This document shows positions 48,331 through 56,047 of a stretch of DNA of 64,000 nucleotides, piece after piece (position 1 is the stretch's first letter; each line of letters begins with the position of its first letter). The notes beneath the pieces were generated by a model. It was not told the origin of the DNA. It saw only the letters and a list, made by a program, of their open reading frames with translations, and ran no database searches. Origin of the DNA: Streptomyces melanogenes (lineage in GTDB: Bacteria > Actinomycetota > Actinomycetes > Streptomycetales > Streptomycetaceae); contig NZ_BMTS01000011.1 of the NCBI RefSeq assembly GCF_014649795.1, forward strand, positions 170,391 to 234,390, given 5' to 3'. Both the position numbers and the translations under genes were made by a program.

Positions 48331-49827
48331 ATGTTCTCCCGGTCGTGGTCCCGCCCCTTCTCCGAGTCGGGCGGTGTCGGACGCCCCGCGTTCGTCACCG
48401 AGTTCGGCCTCTGGACCGATGAACAGGCCGCCGCCGCCGAGCAGATCGAGGCGTCGCTCGACGAGGTCGACCTCGTCCGCCTGGTCTTCGGCGACCCGCA
48501 CGGTCTGGCCCGCTCCAAGACGCTCACCGCCGACGCGTTCCGCTCGGTCCTGCGCAACGGCATGGACTTCAGCTCGGGGCCCTTCATCTTCGACACCGGC
48601 CACGCGGCCGCGCTCGACTACCTCTCCGACCCGGGCGTCGGGGTCGACGAGATCGCCGGTGCGGGCAGCTTCGTCCTGGTGCCGGACCCGCTGACCTTCC
48701 AGCTGCTGCCGCACGAGGGGCCGCGCACCGCCTGGGTGCTCGGCGACGAGTACCTGCGCGACGGCTCCCCGCACCCGCTCTCCGCGCGCAACGTGCTGCG
48801 CCAGGTCGTCGCCCGGTACGCGGCCCGCGACCTGACGCCGGTGCTGGGCCTGGAGGTCGAGTGGTACCTGACCAAGCGGCTGCCCGGTCCCCCCGGAAAC
48901 GCGGGCAACGGCTTCGGCCTCCAGGGCGCGGCCCCCCAGGTCGAGGCGGTGAACTCGGGCTACCAGTTCAACCTGGACTCCAACTACGACTCGGTCGCCC
49001 ACTTCACCAGCCCGCTCGCCCTCAAGCTGCTCGAACTCGGCCTGCCGCTGCGGTCGATCGAGCACGAGTCGGGCCCGGGCCAGATCGAGACGACCTTCAA
49101 CCCGATGCACGCGCTGGACACCGCCGACGCGATGCTGCTGTTCCGCACCCTGGTCAAGCAGACCGCGACGCGGCAGGGCTACCACGCCACCTTCATGTCG
49201 CTGCCGCGCGTCGACAGCTTCGACCCGAGCGGCTGGCACCTGCACCAGTCGGTGATGGACGCGACCGGCCGCAACATCTTCGCGGCCGAGGGCGGCGGCA
49301 TCTCGGACCAGGGCAAGGCGTACATCGACGGCCTGCTGGCCCGCGCCCGCGACCTGTGCCTGCTCTCCGTGCCCACGGTCAACGGCTACCGCCGCCTGAG
49401 CTCGGAGTTCTCGCTCTCGCCGACCCGGATCGGCTGGAGCTACGAGGACCGCAGCGTGATGCTCCGCGTGGTCGGCGGCGGCTCCGCGACCCACGTCGAG
49501 AACCGCACCGGCGAGCCCACCGCCAACCCGTACCTCGCCCTGGCGGCCCAGCTCTCCGCGGGCTTCGACGGGCTCACCGCCACCGTGGGCGCGGCCCCCC
49601 GCCCGGCCGAGGGTGCGCACGAGACCCTGCCGCAGAACCTCGGCGAGGCCCTGGAGGCCTTCCGGGCCGGTCAGGGCGCCGAGCTGCTCGGCAAGCCGCT
49701 GGCGGCCACCCTGGCCAAGCTCAAGGAGAGCGAGTTCTCCCGCTTCGAGGCGTGGCGCGCCCAGGAGCGGCCCGCCGAGGGCCAGGTCACCGAGTGGGAG
49801 CAGCGCGAATACTTCGAGGCCTACTGA
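48331..49827 (+). CDS. Glutamine-synthetase homologue (gamma-glutamyl hydrazide ligase candidate)
   Basis: ATP-grasp-independent GS-fold ligase of 498 residues. Metal/glutamate-site residues are seen in GLEVEWYL, HESGPGQIETTFNP, GWHLHQS (ATP/metal His) and NRTGEPTANPYLALAAQL. It is longer and more divergent at the N-terminus than housekeeping GlnA and lacks the adenylylation-loop pattern I would expect. Related enzymes (PuuA, FzmN/kinamycin homologue) attach amines or hydrazine to the gamma-carboxyl of glutamate using ATP. The ATG at 48331 follows AAAGGA. Context argues for gamma-glutamylhydrazine formation as the carrier step. Confidence 0.88.
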   Translation: MFSRSWSRPFSESGGVGRPAFVTEFGLWTDEQAAAAEQIEASLDEVDLVRLVFGDPHGLARSKTLTADAFRSVLRNGMDFSSGPFIFDTGHAAALDYLSDPGVGVDEIAGAGSFVLVPDPLTFQLLPHEGPRTAWVLGDEYLRDGSPHPLSARNVLRQVVARYAARDLTPVLGLEVEWYLTKRLPGPPGNAGNGFGLQGAAPQVEAVNSGYQFNLDSNYDSVAHFTSPLALKLLELGLPLRSIEHESGPGQIETTFNPMHALDTADAMLLFRTLVKQTATRQGYHATFMSLPRVDSFDPSGWHLHQSVMDATGRNIFAAEGGGISDQGKAYIDGLLARARDLCLLSVPTVNGYRRLSSEFSLSPTRIGWSYEDRSVMLRVVGGGSATHVENRTGEPTANPYLALAAQLSAGFDGLTATVGAAPRPAEGAHETLPQNLGEALEAFRAGQGAELLGKPLAATLAKLKESEFSRFEAWRAQERPAEGQVTEWEQREYFEAY

Positions 49828-49879
49828 TGGCCCGTCCGAACCACCTGTCGACAAGCTCACCCTGGGGGTGCTGGCCCAT

Positions 49880-51166
49880 ATGATTCCCCGCTATACCCTG
49901 CCCGCGATGGCGGACATCTTCTCGGACCAGGCGCGCTACGCGACCTGGGTCCGGGTGGAGATCCTCGCCTCCGAGGCCCAGGTGCGCCTGGGCCGGGTGC
50001 CCGAGGACGCCGTCGAGGACATGCGGCGGGCCGGTGTCCCGACCCCCGAGCGGGTGCAGGAGATCGAGCGGGAGCGCGACCACGAAGTGCTCTCGTTCCT
50101 CGCCGCCTACTGCGAGGGCATCCCCGACGAGTCGGCCCGCTGGGTCCACCTCGGCATGACCAGCTACGACCTGGTCGACACCTCCCTCGGCTACAACCTG
50201 GCCCGCGCCACCGACCTGGTGCTCGCGGCCGGCGTGGAGCTGCGCAAGGTCCTGGTCGAGCGGGCCCTTGAGCACTGGGAGACGGTGATCGTCGGCCGCA
50301 CCCACGGGGTGCACGCCGAGCCGACGTCGTTCGGCCACAAGCTGGCGCAGTTCGCGTTCTCCGTGGACCGCTCGCTCACCCGCCTCAAGGCGGCCCGCAA
50401 GGCCGTCGCGGTGGGCACCATCTCCGGCTCGGTCGGCACGTACGCACTGATCGACCCCTCGGTGGAGGCGTACGTCTGCGAGGAGCTCGGGCTCGGTGTG
50501 GAGCCCGCGCCGAGCCAGGTCGTCGCCCGCGACCGGCACGCCCAGCTGCTCCAGGCCGTCGCCCTGCTCGGCGCGAGCATCGAGCAGGTCGCCCTGGAGC
50601 TGCGGCTGCTGCAGCGCACCGAGGTCCGCGAGGTGGAGGAGCAGCGCACCTCCGCGTACCAGGGCTCCAGCGCCATGCCGCACAAGCGGAACCCCACCAC
50701 CAGCGAGCGCCTGAACGGCCTGGCGCGGCTGCTGCGCGGTTACGCGGCCACCGCGCTGGAGAACGTGGCGCTGTGGCACGAGCGCGATCTGGCCCACCAG
50801 TCGGTGGAGCGGGTGATCCTGCCGGACGCGCTGGCGGTGGGCCACTTCCAGGCCACCATGGCGACCCAACTGGTCCGCGACCTCAAGGTGTTCCCGGACC
50901 GGATGCGGGCGGGCATCGACCGCACCGACGGTCTGGTGTACAGCTCGGCCGTCCTCGCCGACCTGCTCGCGGACGGGGTGGAGCGGGAGAAGGCCTACCG
51001 CGCGGTCCAGTCCGCGGCGAACCGTACGATCGCCACCGGCGAGCACTTCGGGGACACGCTGCGCCAGGAGGGCATGGACATCGGCCAGCTGCGCCCGGAG
51101 CGTTTCCTCGTCAACCACGGCGTGATTCTCGATCGATTGGAGCAACTTCGTGACCTGGAAGATTGA
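49880..51166 (+). CDS. Adenylosuccinate-lyase homologue (N-acetylhydrazinosuccinate lyase candidate)
   Basis: Fumarase/aspartase-superfamily lyase of 428 residues. Active-site segments are GMTSYDLVDTSLG, VGRTHGVHAEPTSFG (catalytic His) and the flexible signature loop GSSAMPHKRNP (catalytic Ser). The close match to PurB suggests recruitment from purine synthesis. In fosfazinomycin (FzmQ) and kinamycin the homologue cleaves N-acetylhydrazinosuccinate to acetylhydrazine and fumarate. The ATG at 49880 has GGGGGTG 7-9 bases upstream; the open frame extends back into the preceding gene. It overlaps the GNAT gene by 17 bases. A housekeeping purB is less likely in this operon. Confidence 0.88.
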   Translation: MIPRYTLPAMADIFSDQARYATWVRVEILASEAQVRLGRVPEDAVEDMRRAGVPTPERVQEIERERDHEVLSFLAAYCEGIPDESARWVHLGMTSYDLVDTSLGYNLARATDLVLAAGVELRKVLVERALEHWETVIVGRTHGVHAEPTSFGHKLAQFAFSVDRSLTRLKAARKAVAVGTISGSVGTYALIDPSVEAYVCEELGLGVEPAPSQVVARDRHAQLLQAVALLGASIEQVALELRLLQRTEVREVEEQRTSAYQGSSAMPHKRNPTTSERLNGLARLLRGYAATALENVALWHERDLAHQSVERVILPDALAVGHFQATMATQLVRDLKVFPDRMRAGIDRTDGLVYSSAVLADLLADGVEREKAYRAVQSAANRTIATGEHFGDTLRQEGMDIGQLRPERFLVNHGVILDRLEQLRDLED

Positions 51167-51551
51167 GCGTGTGGAGGGTGCGGACCTGGACCTCGACGAG
51201 GTCCTCGAGGTCTACCGCTCCTCCGGGCTCGGTGAGCGCCGTCCCATCGAGGACGTGACGCGGTTCGCCGCCATGGTGCGGAACGCCAATCTCGTGGTCG
51301 TGGCCCGCGCGGAGGGCAGGCTGATCGGCATCGCCCGCAGCATCTCCGACTTCAGCTACGCGACGTACCTCTCGGACATCGCGGTGAGCGGCGACTACCA
51401 GCGCTCGGGGATCGGCCGGGCGCTGATCGACGCCACGCAGAAGGAGGCCCCGCAGGCCAAGGTCATCCTGCTGTCGGCGCCGGCCGCGGTGGAGTACTAC
51501 CCGCACATCGGCTTCACCCAGCACAACTCCGCCTGGGTCCTCAACCCGTAG
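51150..51551 (+). CDS. GNAT N-acetyltransferase of the hydrazine/diazo cassette
   Basis: Acetyltransferase of 133 residues. The acetyl-CoA loop is LSDIAVSGDYQRSGIGRALI (motif A, Q-R-S-G-I-G-R). The C-terminal KVILLSAPAAVEYYPHIGF is the usual beta-bulge Tyr region. The GTG at 51150 overlaps the lyase gene by 17 bases. The homologous FzmR-type enzyme acetylates hydrazinosuccinate before the lyase step, which protects the terminal nitrogen. It is the last gene of the operon; a T-rich terminator follows at 51578. Confidence 0.87.
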   Translation: MTWKIERVEGADLDLDEVLEVYRSSGLGERRPIEDVTRFAAMVRNANLVVVARAEGRLIGIARSISDFSYATYLSDIAVSGDYQRSGIGRALIDATQKEAPQAKVILLSAPAAVEYYPHIGFTQHNSAWVLNP

Positions 51552-51577
51552 GAAACCGGCGGCAGTACGCCCGAAGT

Positions 51578-51609
51578 CCCCCGCGGTCCGGCTCGTCCGG
51601 CCGCGGGGG
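51578..51609 (+). terminator. Terminator of the hydrazine operon
   Basis: Nine-base perfect arms (CCCCCGCGG and complement) with inner CCGG pairing, followed by CCTTTTCC. It has the form of a rho-independent terminator. Confidence 0.82.
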
Positions 51610-51718
51610 CCTTTTCCTGTACACGAGGGTGTCTACGGAGGTGTGCACGGGGGTGCGCGAAGTGTGCAATACGGGTGTTGCACGGAATTGATGTTCCGGT
51701 GGACACCTGGTAATGCGG

Positions 51719-51757
51719 CGGGGCCTCCGGGGCAATGTCATTGCCCCGGAGGCCCCG
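51719..51757 (-). terminator. Terminator after the JadR1-like gene
   Basis: Nineteen-base nearly complete palindrome (arms 51719-51737 and 51739-51757) followed in the other direction by A/T-poor sequence. It lies 120 bases beyond the regulator stop. Confidence 0.7.
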
Positions 51758-51879
51758 GCCGAAAACCCGTCTTACCCTTGGTAGCCATTATCAGGCTGCC
51801 GCACCAAAGAATTCTTCGAGAATATGACGGTTGTTCAACTTGTTTTTCTCTTGTTTCCGGCGGGCGGAAAGGCGGAAAT

Positions 51880-52680
51880 TCACCCGTTGCCCAGCTTGAA
51901 ACCGACCCCGCGCACGGTAATGATCCATCCGCTGTCGCCCAGTTTGCCGCGAAGACTGCTGACATGGGTGTCGACAGTGCGGCGCGACCAGGAGTCGCCC
52001 CAGACCTGCTGGAGCAGGCGCTTGCGCGGAATGACCGTGTCCGGATGGGAGGCGAGCAGGCAGAGCAGATCGAATTCCTTGCGGGTCAGCCCCACCTCGC
52101 GGCCGTCCAGGCTCACCTCGCGGGAGCTCACGTCAATGCGCAACCGCCCGTGCAAGATCTCTCTGGCAACAGGCGGTTGGAACCTCGCGCGACGCATGAC
52201 GGCTTCGATCCGTGCCATTAATTCCCGGAAGCCGTAGGGCTTGACCACATAGTCGTCCGCGCCGGCCTGGAGGCCGAGGACGCAGTCGAGCTCGGAGCCG
52301 CGGGCCGTCACGATGATCACCGGGATGCCGCTGACCGAGCGGATGGCCCGGCAGACCTCCAGGCCGTCGAGGTCCGGAAGTTCCAGGTCGAGCAGGACGA
52401 GATCGACGTCCTCGTAGGCCTGCAGCGCGGTGCTGCCGCTCTTGACGCCGATGGCTTCGTGGCCGTGCCGACGCAGCCGGCACACCAGGGACTCCGCGCC
52501 GTCGACGTCGCTGTCGACCACGAGGATCCGCCGGCCCCGGGAGAGGCCGGCCACCCTGCGCACCGCTTCCGACACGCCCTCTTCGATCAGGTGTGGTCCC
52601 CCTGGACCACGCTGGACAGGTATATGAGGCTCCAGCACTGCCTCTGACGAACTCTGAGTCATGCCTCCCCCGCGAGTCAT
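51880..52680 (-). CDS. Atypical OmpR-family response regulator (JadR1-like), TTA-containing
   Basis: Regulator of about 266 residues. A non-conserved arm (about 50 residues) precedes a receiver domain with VVDSDVDG instead of the usual acidic pair, phospho-type Asp in VLLDLELPD, VTARGSE and Lys in VVKPYG. The C-terminal OmpR winged helix has LTRKEFDLLCLLASHPDTVIPRKRLLQQVWG and RTVDTHVSSLRGKLG. The missing acid suggests ligand control rather than phosphorylation, as known for JadR1 of jadomycin. No kinase is nearby. Codon 154 is TTA (52221-52219). Two starts (52680, 52662) both have GGAGG-type sites; the first is preferred. Confidence 0.88.
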   Translation of the reverse strand: MTRGGGMTQSSSEAVLEPHIPVQRGPGGPHLIEEGVSEAVRRVAGLSRGRRILVVDSDVDGAESLVCRLRRHGHEAIGVKSGSTALQAYEDVDLVLLDLELPDLDGLEVCRAIRSVSGIPVIIVTARGSELDCVLGLQAGADDYVVKPYGFRELMARIEAVMRRARFQPPVAREILHGRLRIDVSSREVSLDGREVGLTRKEFDLLCLLASHPDTVIPRKRLLQQVWGDSWSRRTVDTHVSSLRGKLGDSGWIITVRGVGFKLGNG

Positions 52681-53296
52681 GTCCCTCCCCCATCTGAGTG
52701 AGTCCAATACGAGATCCGATCCGGATCTCACTGCGAACACCGACGAACCTACAGACCGTTGCTACGGAATTCAAAGAGGTTCGAGCAAATAACAAATAAA
52801 CTGTGTCGGTTATTGAGCGAGATCGGACAGAGCGCCTCTTCGTTTCCATACGTGATCACGACTGGGGGCCCCCGTCAACCAGTCTCCGCCATGCGGAAGC
52901 GGAACACTGGAGGATCAGTTGATTCGACCAGGAGTGATTCAACCAAGGGTAACTCGCCGCGACTCGCATAATCCGGCCATCTTGGCGCAGCTCTGACGTT
53001 GACGATGCCATGACATGATGTTCGCCACATCGGCCTGGAGGTTTACAGAATTCAGGCGAGTCTGCTGACAACAAGTTAAATAACAGGTGTCCAAGTGACG
53101 TCACGATGGCCGATGGCTTGAATTCGCCGGTACTGCGCCTCAGTCGGGCGCGGCTCGCGCCCCCCAGCGCTCCCTGTGATCGGGCTGTAGCTTGCAGTAC
53201 GGCAACACCTGCATGACGAAGACCCCCATTCACCGCACAGAATGGTCGTCCGGGAGAGTCTGTGTCAAGTAAAGTCCGGGGGCCCTGAACAGCGGC
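52681..53296. promoter_or_regulatory. Regulatory region upstream of the JadR1-like gene
   Basis: Noncoding, lower-GC stretch of 616 bases. It holds tandem heptamers AAATAAC AAATAAA (52787-52800) and a perfect 10-base palindrome GTGACGTCAC (53095-53104). These could be operators for the regulator itself or for the StrR-like protein. No ORF here has convincing codon bias. Confidence 0.4.
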
Positions 53297-53342
53297 GCGC
53301 CCCGGGCGGGACCGCCCTGTCCGGACGGCCCGCTCGGGGCGC
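53297..53342 (-). terminator. Terminator of the polyketide operon
   Basis: Fourteen-base inverted repeat with one G-T wobble (53297-53310 with 53329-53342), 70 bases beyond the AccE-like stop. Confidence 0.6.
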
Positions 53343-53410
53343 TGTGCACCGCTCCCCACGAGGGAAAAGCGCGGGACGGCCGTGAATTGACGGACCGTCA
53401 GTAATTTTCG

Positions 53411-53707
53411 TCAGGCGAGCACCGGGCCGCCCGCCCGCCAGGTGCGCGGGCCGTCGAAGCCCGTCGCCCGGTCGGTGCGGCGCCAGCTCGCGGAGCGGCG
53501 CTGCCTCGGGATCATCACCCGGGCCGCCTCCGCCCGGGCCTCCATGGCCGAGAAGTGTGCGAAGAACAGCGCGGCCAGCGCCGCCAGTTCCTCCGGATCC
53601 GGATTACCGCGTTCCACTCTCAGCAGCTCACGGCAGTGCTCCAGGGTCATCTCGGCAGGCGCGGCCGGCTCGGTGGCGGGCTCGGTGAACTGGGTCATCT
53701 CGCTCAT
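53411..53707 (-). CDS. Acyl-CoA carboxylase epsilon subunit
   Basis: Small protein of about 98 residues. EMTLEHCRELLRVERGNPDPEELAALAALFFAH is the AccE/PccE helix-turn that anchors the epsilon subunit to the carboxyltransferase. The basic C-terminal half (RQRRSASWRRTD, then GPRTWRAGG) is also typical. It should stabilise the complex formed with the carboxyltransferase encoded 28 bases upstream. The ATG at 53707 follows GAGGTG by 8 bases; the GTG three codons earlier overlaps that site. It is the last gene of the polyketide operon. Confidence 0.85.
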   Translation of the reverse strand: MSEMTQFTEPATEPAAPAEMTLEHCRELLRVERGNPDPEELAALAALFFAHFSAMEARAEAARVMIPRQRRSASWRRTDRATGFDGPRTWRAGGPVLA

Positions 53708-53735
53708 GTCGGTCACCTCTCTACGGGAGTCGGGC

Positions 53736-55316
53736 CTACTGGGGCGGGTTGCCGTGCTTGCGGCGGGGCAGTTCCGCGTCCTTGGCGATGAGCATCGCGA
53801 CCGAGCGGCACAGCACCGAGCGGGTCTCGCGCGGGTCGATGACGTCGTCGACCAGACCGCGCTCCGCCGCGAAGTAGGGGTGCACCAGCTCGTTCTTGTA
53901 CTCGTCGATCTTCTGCTTGCGCATCGCGTCGGGATCCTCGGCGGCGGCGATCTCCCGGCGGAAGACCACGTTCGCCGCGCCCTCGGCGCCCATCACCGCG
54001 ATCTCGTTGGTGGGCCAGGCGAACGAGAGGTCGGCACCGATGGAGCGCGAGTCCATCACGATGTACGCACCGCCGTACGCCTTGCGCAGCACCACCGAGA
54101 TACGAGGAACGGTGGCGTTGCAGTACGCGTACAGCAGCTTCGCGCCGCGCCGGATGATGCCGTCGTGCTCCTGGTCGACGCCCGGCAGGAACCCGGGGAC
54201 GTCGACGAGGGTGATCAGCGGGATGCTGAAGGAGTCGCAGAACTGGACGAACCGCGCGCCCTTCTCGCTCGCCTTGATGTCAAGCACGCCCGCCATGGCG
54301 GAGGGCTGGTTGGCGACGATCCCGACGACGTGGCCGTCGAGCCGGGCCAGGGCCACCACCAGGTTGGGCGCCCAGGCCGCGTGGATCTCCATGTACTCGC
54401 CGTCGTCGACGAGCTCCTCGATGACGCCGCGCACGTCGTACGAGCGGTTGCCGTCGGCGGGCACCAGGTCGAGCAGCGCCGCGCCCTCGCGGTCCACCGG
54501 GTCCGAGGTCTGCGCCAGCGGCGGCATCTCCCGGTTGTTGGACGGCAGCATCGACAGCAGATAGCGGACCTCGGCGAGGCAGGTCTCCTCGTCGTCGTAC
54601 GCGAAGTGCGCCACGCCCGAGACCCCGGCGTGCACGTCCGCGCCGCCCAGACCGTTCTGCGAGATCTCCTCGCCGGTCACCGCCTGGACGACGTCCGGGC
54701 CGGTGATGAACATCTGCGAGGTCTCGCGGACCATGAAGACGAAGTCGGTGAGCGCGGGCGAGTACGCCGCGCCGCCCGCGCACGGCCCCAGCATCACGCT
54801 GATCTGCGGGATCACCCCGCTGGCCTTGGTGTTGCGCTGGAAGATGCCGCCGTAGCCCGCGAGCGCCGAGACGCCCTCCTGGATACGGGCGCCGGCGCCG
54901 TCGTTCAGGGACACCAGCGGCGCACCGGCCGCGATGGCCATGTCCATCAGCTTGTGGATCTTGGAGGCGTGGGCCTCGCCGAGGGCGCCGCCGAAGATGC
55001 GGAAGTCATGGGCGTAGACGAAGACCGTACGGCCCTCGACCGTGCCCCAGCCGGTGATGACACCGTCCGTGTACGGCTTCTTGGCCTCCAGGCCGAAGCC
55101 GGTGGCGCGGTGCCGCCGGAGCTGCTCGACCTCGGTGAAGCTGCCCTTGTCCAGGAGGAGTTCGATCCGCTCGCGCGCGGTCAGCTTGCCCTTGGCGTGC
55201 TGCGCCTCGGTCGCCTTGTCGCTCGGGCCGCGGACGGCCTGTTCCTTGCGTTCGCTGAGTTCGTCCAGCCGGTCGGAGACCTCGGCGGAGGACTGTGTGG
55301 TCGGCGTGGTCGGCAT
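53736..55316 (-). CDS. Acyl-CoA carboxylase beta subunit (carboxyltransferase)
   Basis: Carboxyltransferase of 526 residues that moves CO2 from biotin to acetyl- or propionyl-CoA. It has the AccB/PccB twin crotonase-fold domains: GVITGWGTVEGRTVFVYAHDF, LNDGAGARIQEGV, an oxyanion glycine pair in MLGPCAGGAAYSPAL, a second site DVPGFLPGVDQEHDGIIRRGAK and RKAYGGAYIVMDS. As part of the polyketide operon it should raise the supply of malonyl-CoA extender units. The biotin-carrying alpha subunit is not in the window and is probably shared with primary metabolism. The ATG at 55316 gives the usual N-terminus. Confidence 0.93.
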   Translation of the reverse strand: MPTTPTTQSSAEVSDRLDELSERKEQAVRGPSDKATEAQHAKGKLTARERIELLLDKGSFTEVEQLRRHRATGFGLEAKKPYTDGVITGWGTVEGRTVFVYAHDFRIFGGALGEAHASKIHKLMDMAIAAGAPLVSLNDGAGARIQEGVSALAGYGGIFQRNTKASGVIPQISVMLGPCAGGAAYSPALTDFVFMVRETSQMFITGPDVVQAVTGEEISQNGLGGADVHAGVSGVAHFAYDDEETCLAEVRYLLSMLPSNNREMPPLAQTSDPVDREGAALLDLVPADGNRSYDVRGVIEELVDDGEYMEIHAAWAPNLVVALARLDGHVVGIVANQPSAMAGVLDIKASEKGARFVQFCDSFSIPLITLVDVPGFLPGVDQEHDGIIRRGAKLLYAYCNATVPRISVVLRKAYGGAYIVMDSRSIGADLSFAWPTNEIAVMGAEGAANVVFRREIAAAEDPDAMRKQKIDEYKNELVHPYFAAERGLVDDVIDPRETRSVLCRSVAMLIAKDAELPRRKHGNPPQ

Positions 55317-55375
55317 GGTGTTCGGTTCCCCCTGTAGGTTGCGGATCCTTGGTGCGGAGTCGACGGCCTTCGCGG

Positions 55376-56047
55376 TCACGTCGGGTGGTTGCGCAGCGCC
55401 GCCGCGGCGGCGTAGCCGGGCTGTACGGGCACGTTGCGCACCGTCCAGCCGTGCGGGCGGCCTCGGGCGTTGCGGTCGCCCAGGTAGTCCGCCGCGGGTG
55501 AGCGGGTGAGTCCGGTGCCCAGGCCCTTGAGATAGGCCTCCTTGCGGGTCCACAGCCGGGCGAACGCCACCGTCCGCTCGGCCGCGGGCAGTTCGCGCAG
55601 CTCCTCGCGCTCCTGCGGGTGCAGCCGGGGCAGCACCATCTCGACGGCCTCGGGCGACGGCACGCGCTGGACGTCGACGCCCACCGGAGCCGCCGCGACC
55701 CCGATGGCGATCAGGCCGTGGCTGTGCGAGAGGTTGAAGTGGAGCGGCACGGGCGGATCGATCAACTGCGGCTTCCCGTACGGCTCCTCGCTGCGGCCGA
55801 GGACGATCCGGCCGGGTTCGAGGCCGGTGTACTCGGCGAGCAGCCCGCGCAGGGTGGCGTGCGCGGCCACGTACTGGGTCCGGTCGCGCGCGGAGACGTA
55901 GGAGGCCGCGCGCGCCGCCTCCATCTCGTCCAGCGCCTGCATCAGCGGGCACACCCGCGCCACCTCCTCGGCGGGCGGCCGGAACACCAGCAGGTGCAGC
56001 CGCCCGGCCGCGGGGGCCGCGCGCAGCGGCGTACGGGTCGCGTTCAC
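55376..56047 (-). CDS. 4'-Phosphopantetheinyl transferase (Sfp type)
   Basis: Transferase of 223 residues that loads the phosphopantetheine arm onto the acyl carrier protein. Motifs: KPQLIDPPVPLHFNLSHSHG (P1/P2 region), VGVDVQRV (Mg-binding Asp-x-Asp variant) and FARLWTRKEAYLKGLGTGL (W-KEA motif). It is pseudo-dimeric and of Sfp size. The ATG at 56047 overlaps the MFS stop (ATGA). Its presence inside the operon points to a dedicated activator for the cluster ACP at 63199. Confidence 0.92.
   Translation of the reverse strand: MNATRTPLRAAPAAGRLHLLVFRPPAEEVARVCPLMQALDEMEAARAASYVSARDRTQYVAAHATLRGLLAEYTGLEPGRIVLGRSEEPYGKPQLIDPPVPLHFNLSHSHGLIAIGVAAAPVGVDVQRVPSPEAVEMVLPRLHPQEREELRELPAAERTVAFARLWTRKEAYLKGLGTGLTRSPAADYLGDRNARGRPHGWTVRNVPVQPGYAAAAALRNHPT

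Noticed and set aside
48331..49827. Housekeeping glnA or nitrogen-control glutamine synthetase
   Set aside because: The divergent N-terminus and operon context do not fit; PuuA/FzmN-type ligase is favoured.
49880..51166. Housekeeping purB
   Set aside because: The sequence alone would allow it, but the operon (GS, amidase, GNAT, ferredoxin) is the known N-N-bond gene set, so a dedicated lyase is favoured.
52856..53359. 167-codon minus-strand ORF between the JadR1-like gene and AccE
   Set aside because: It crosses the probable operon terminator and regulatory palindrome, and the translation looks random.
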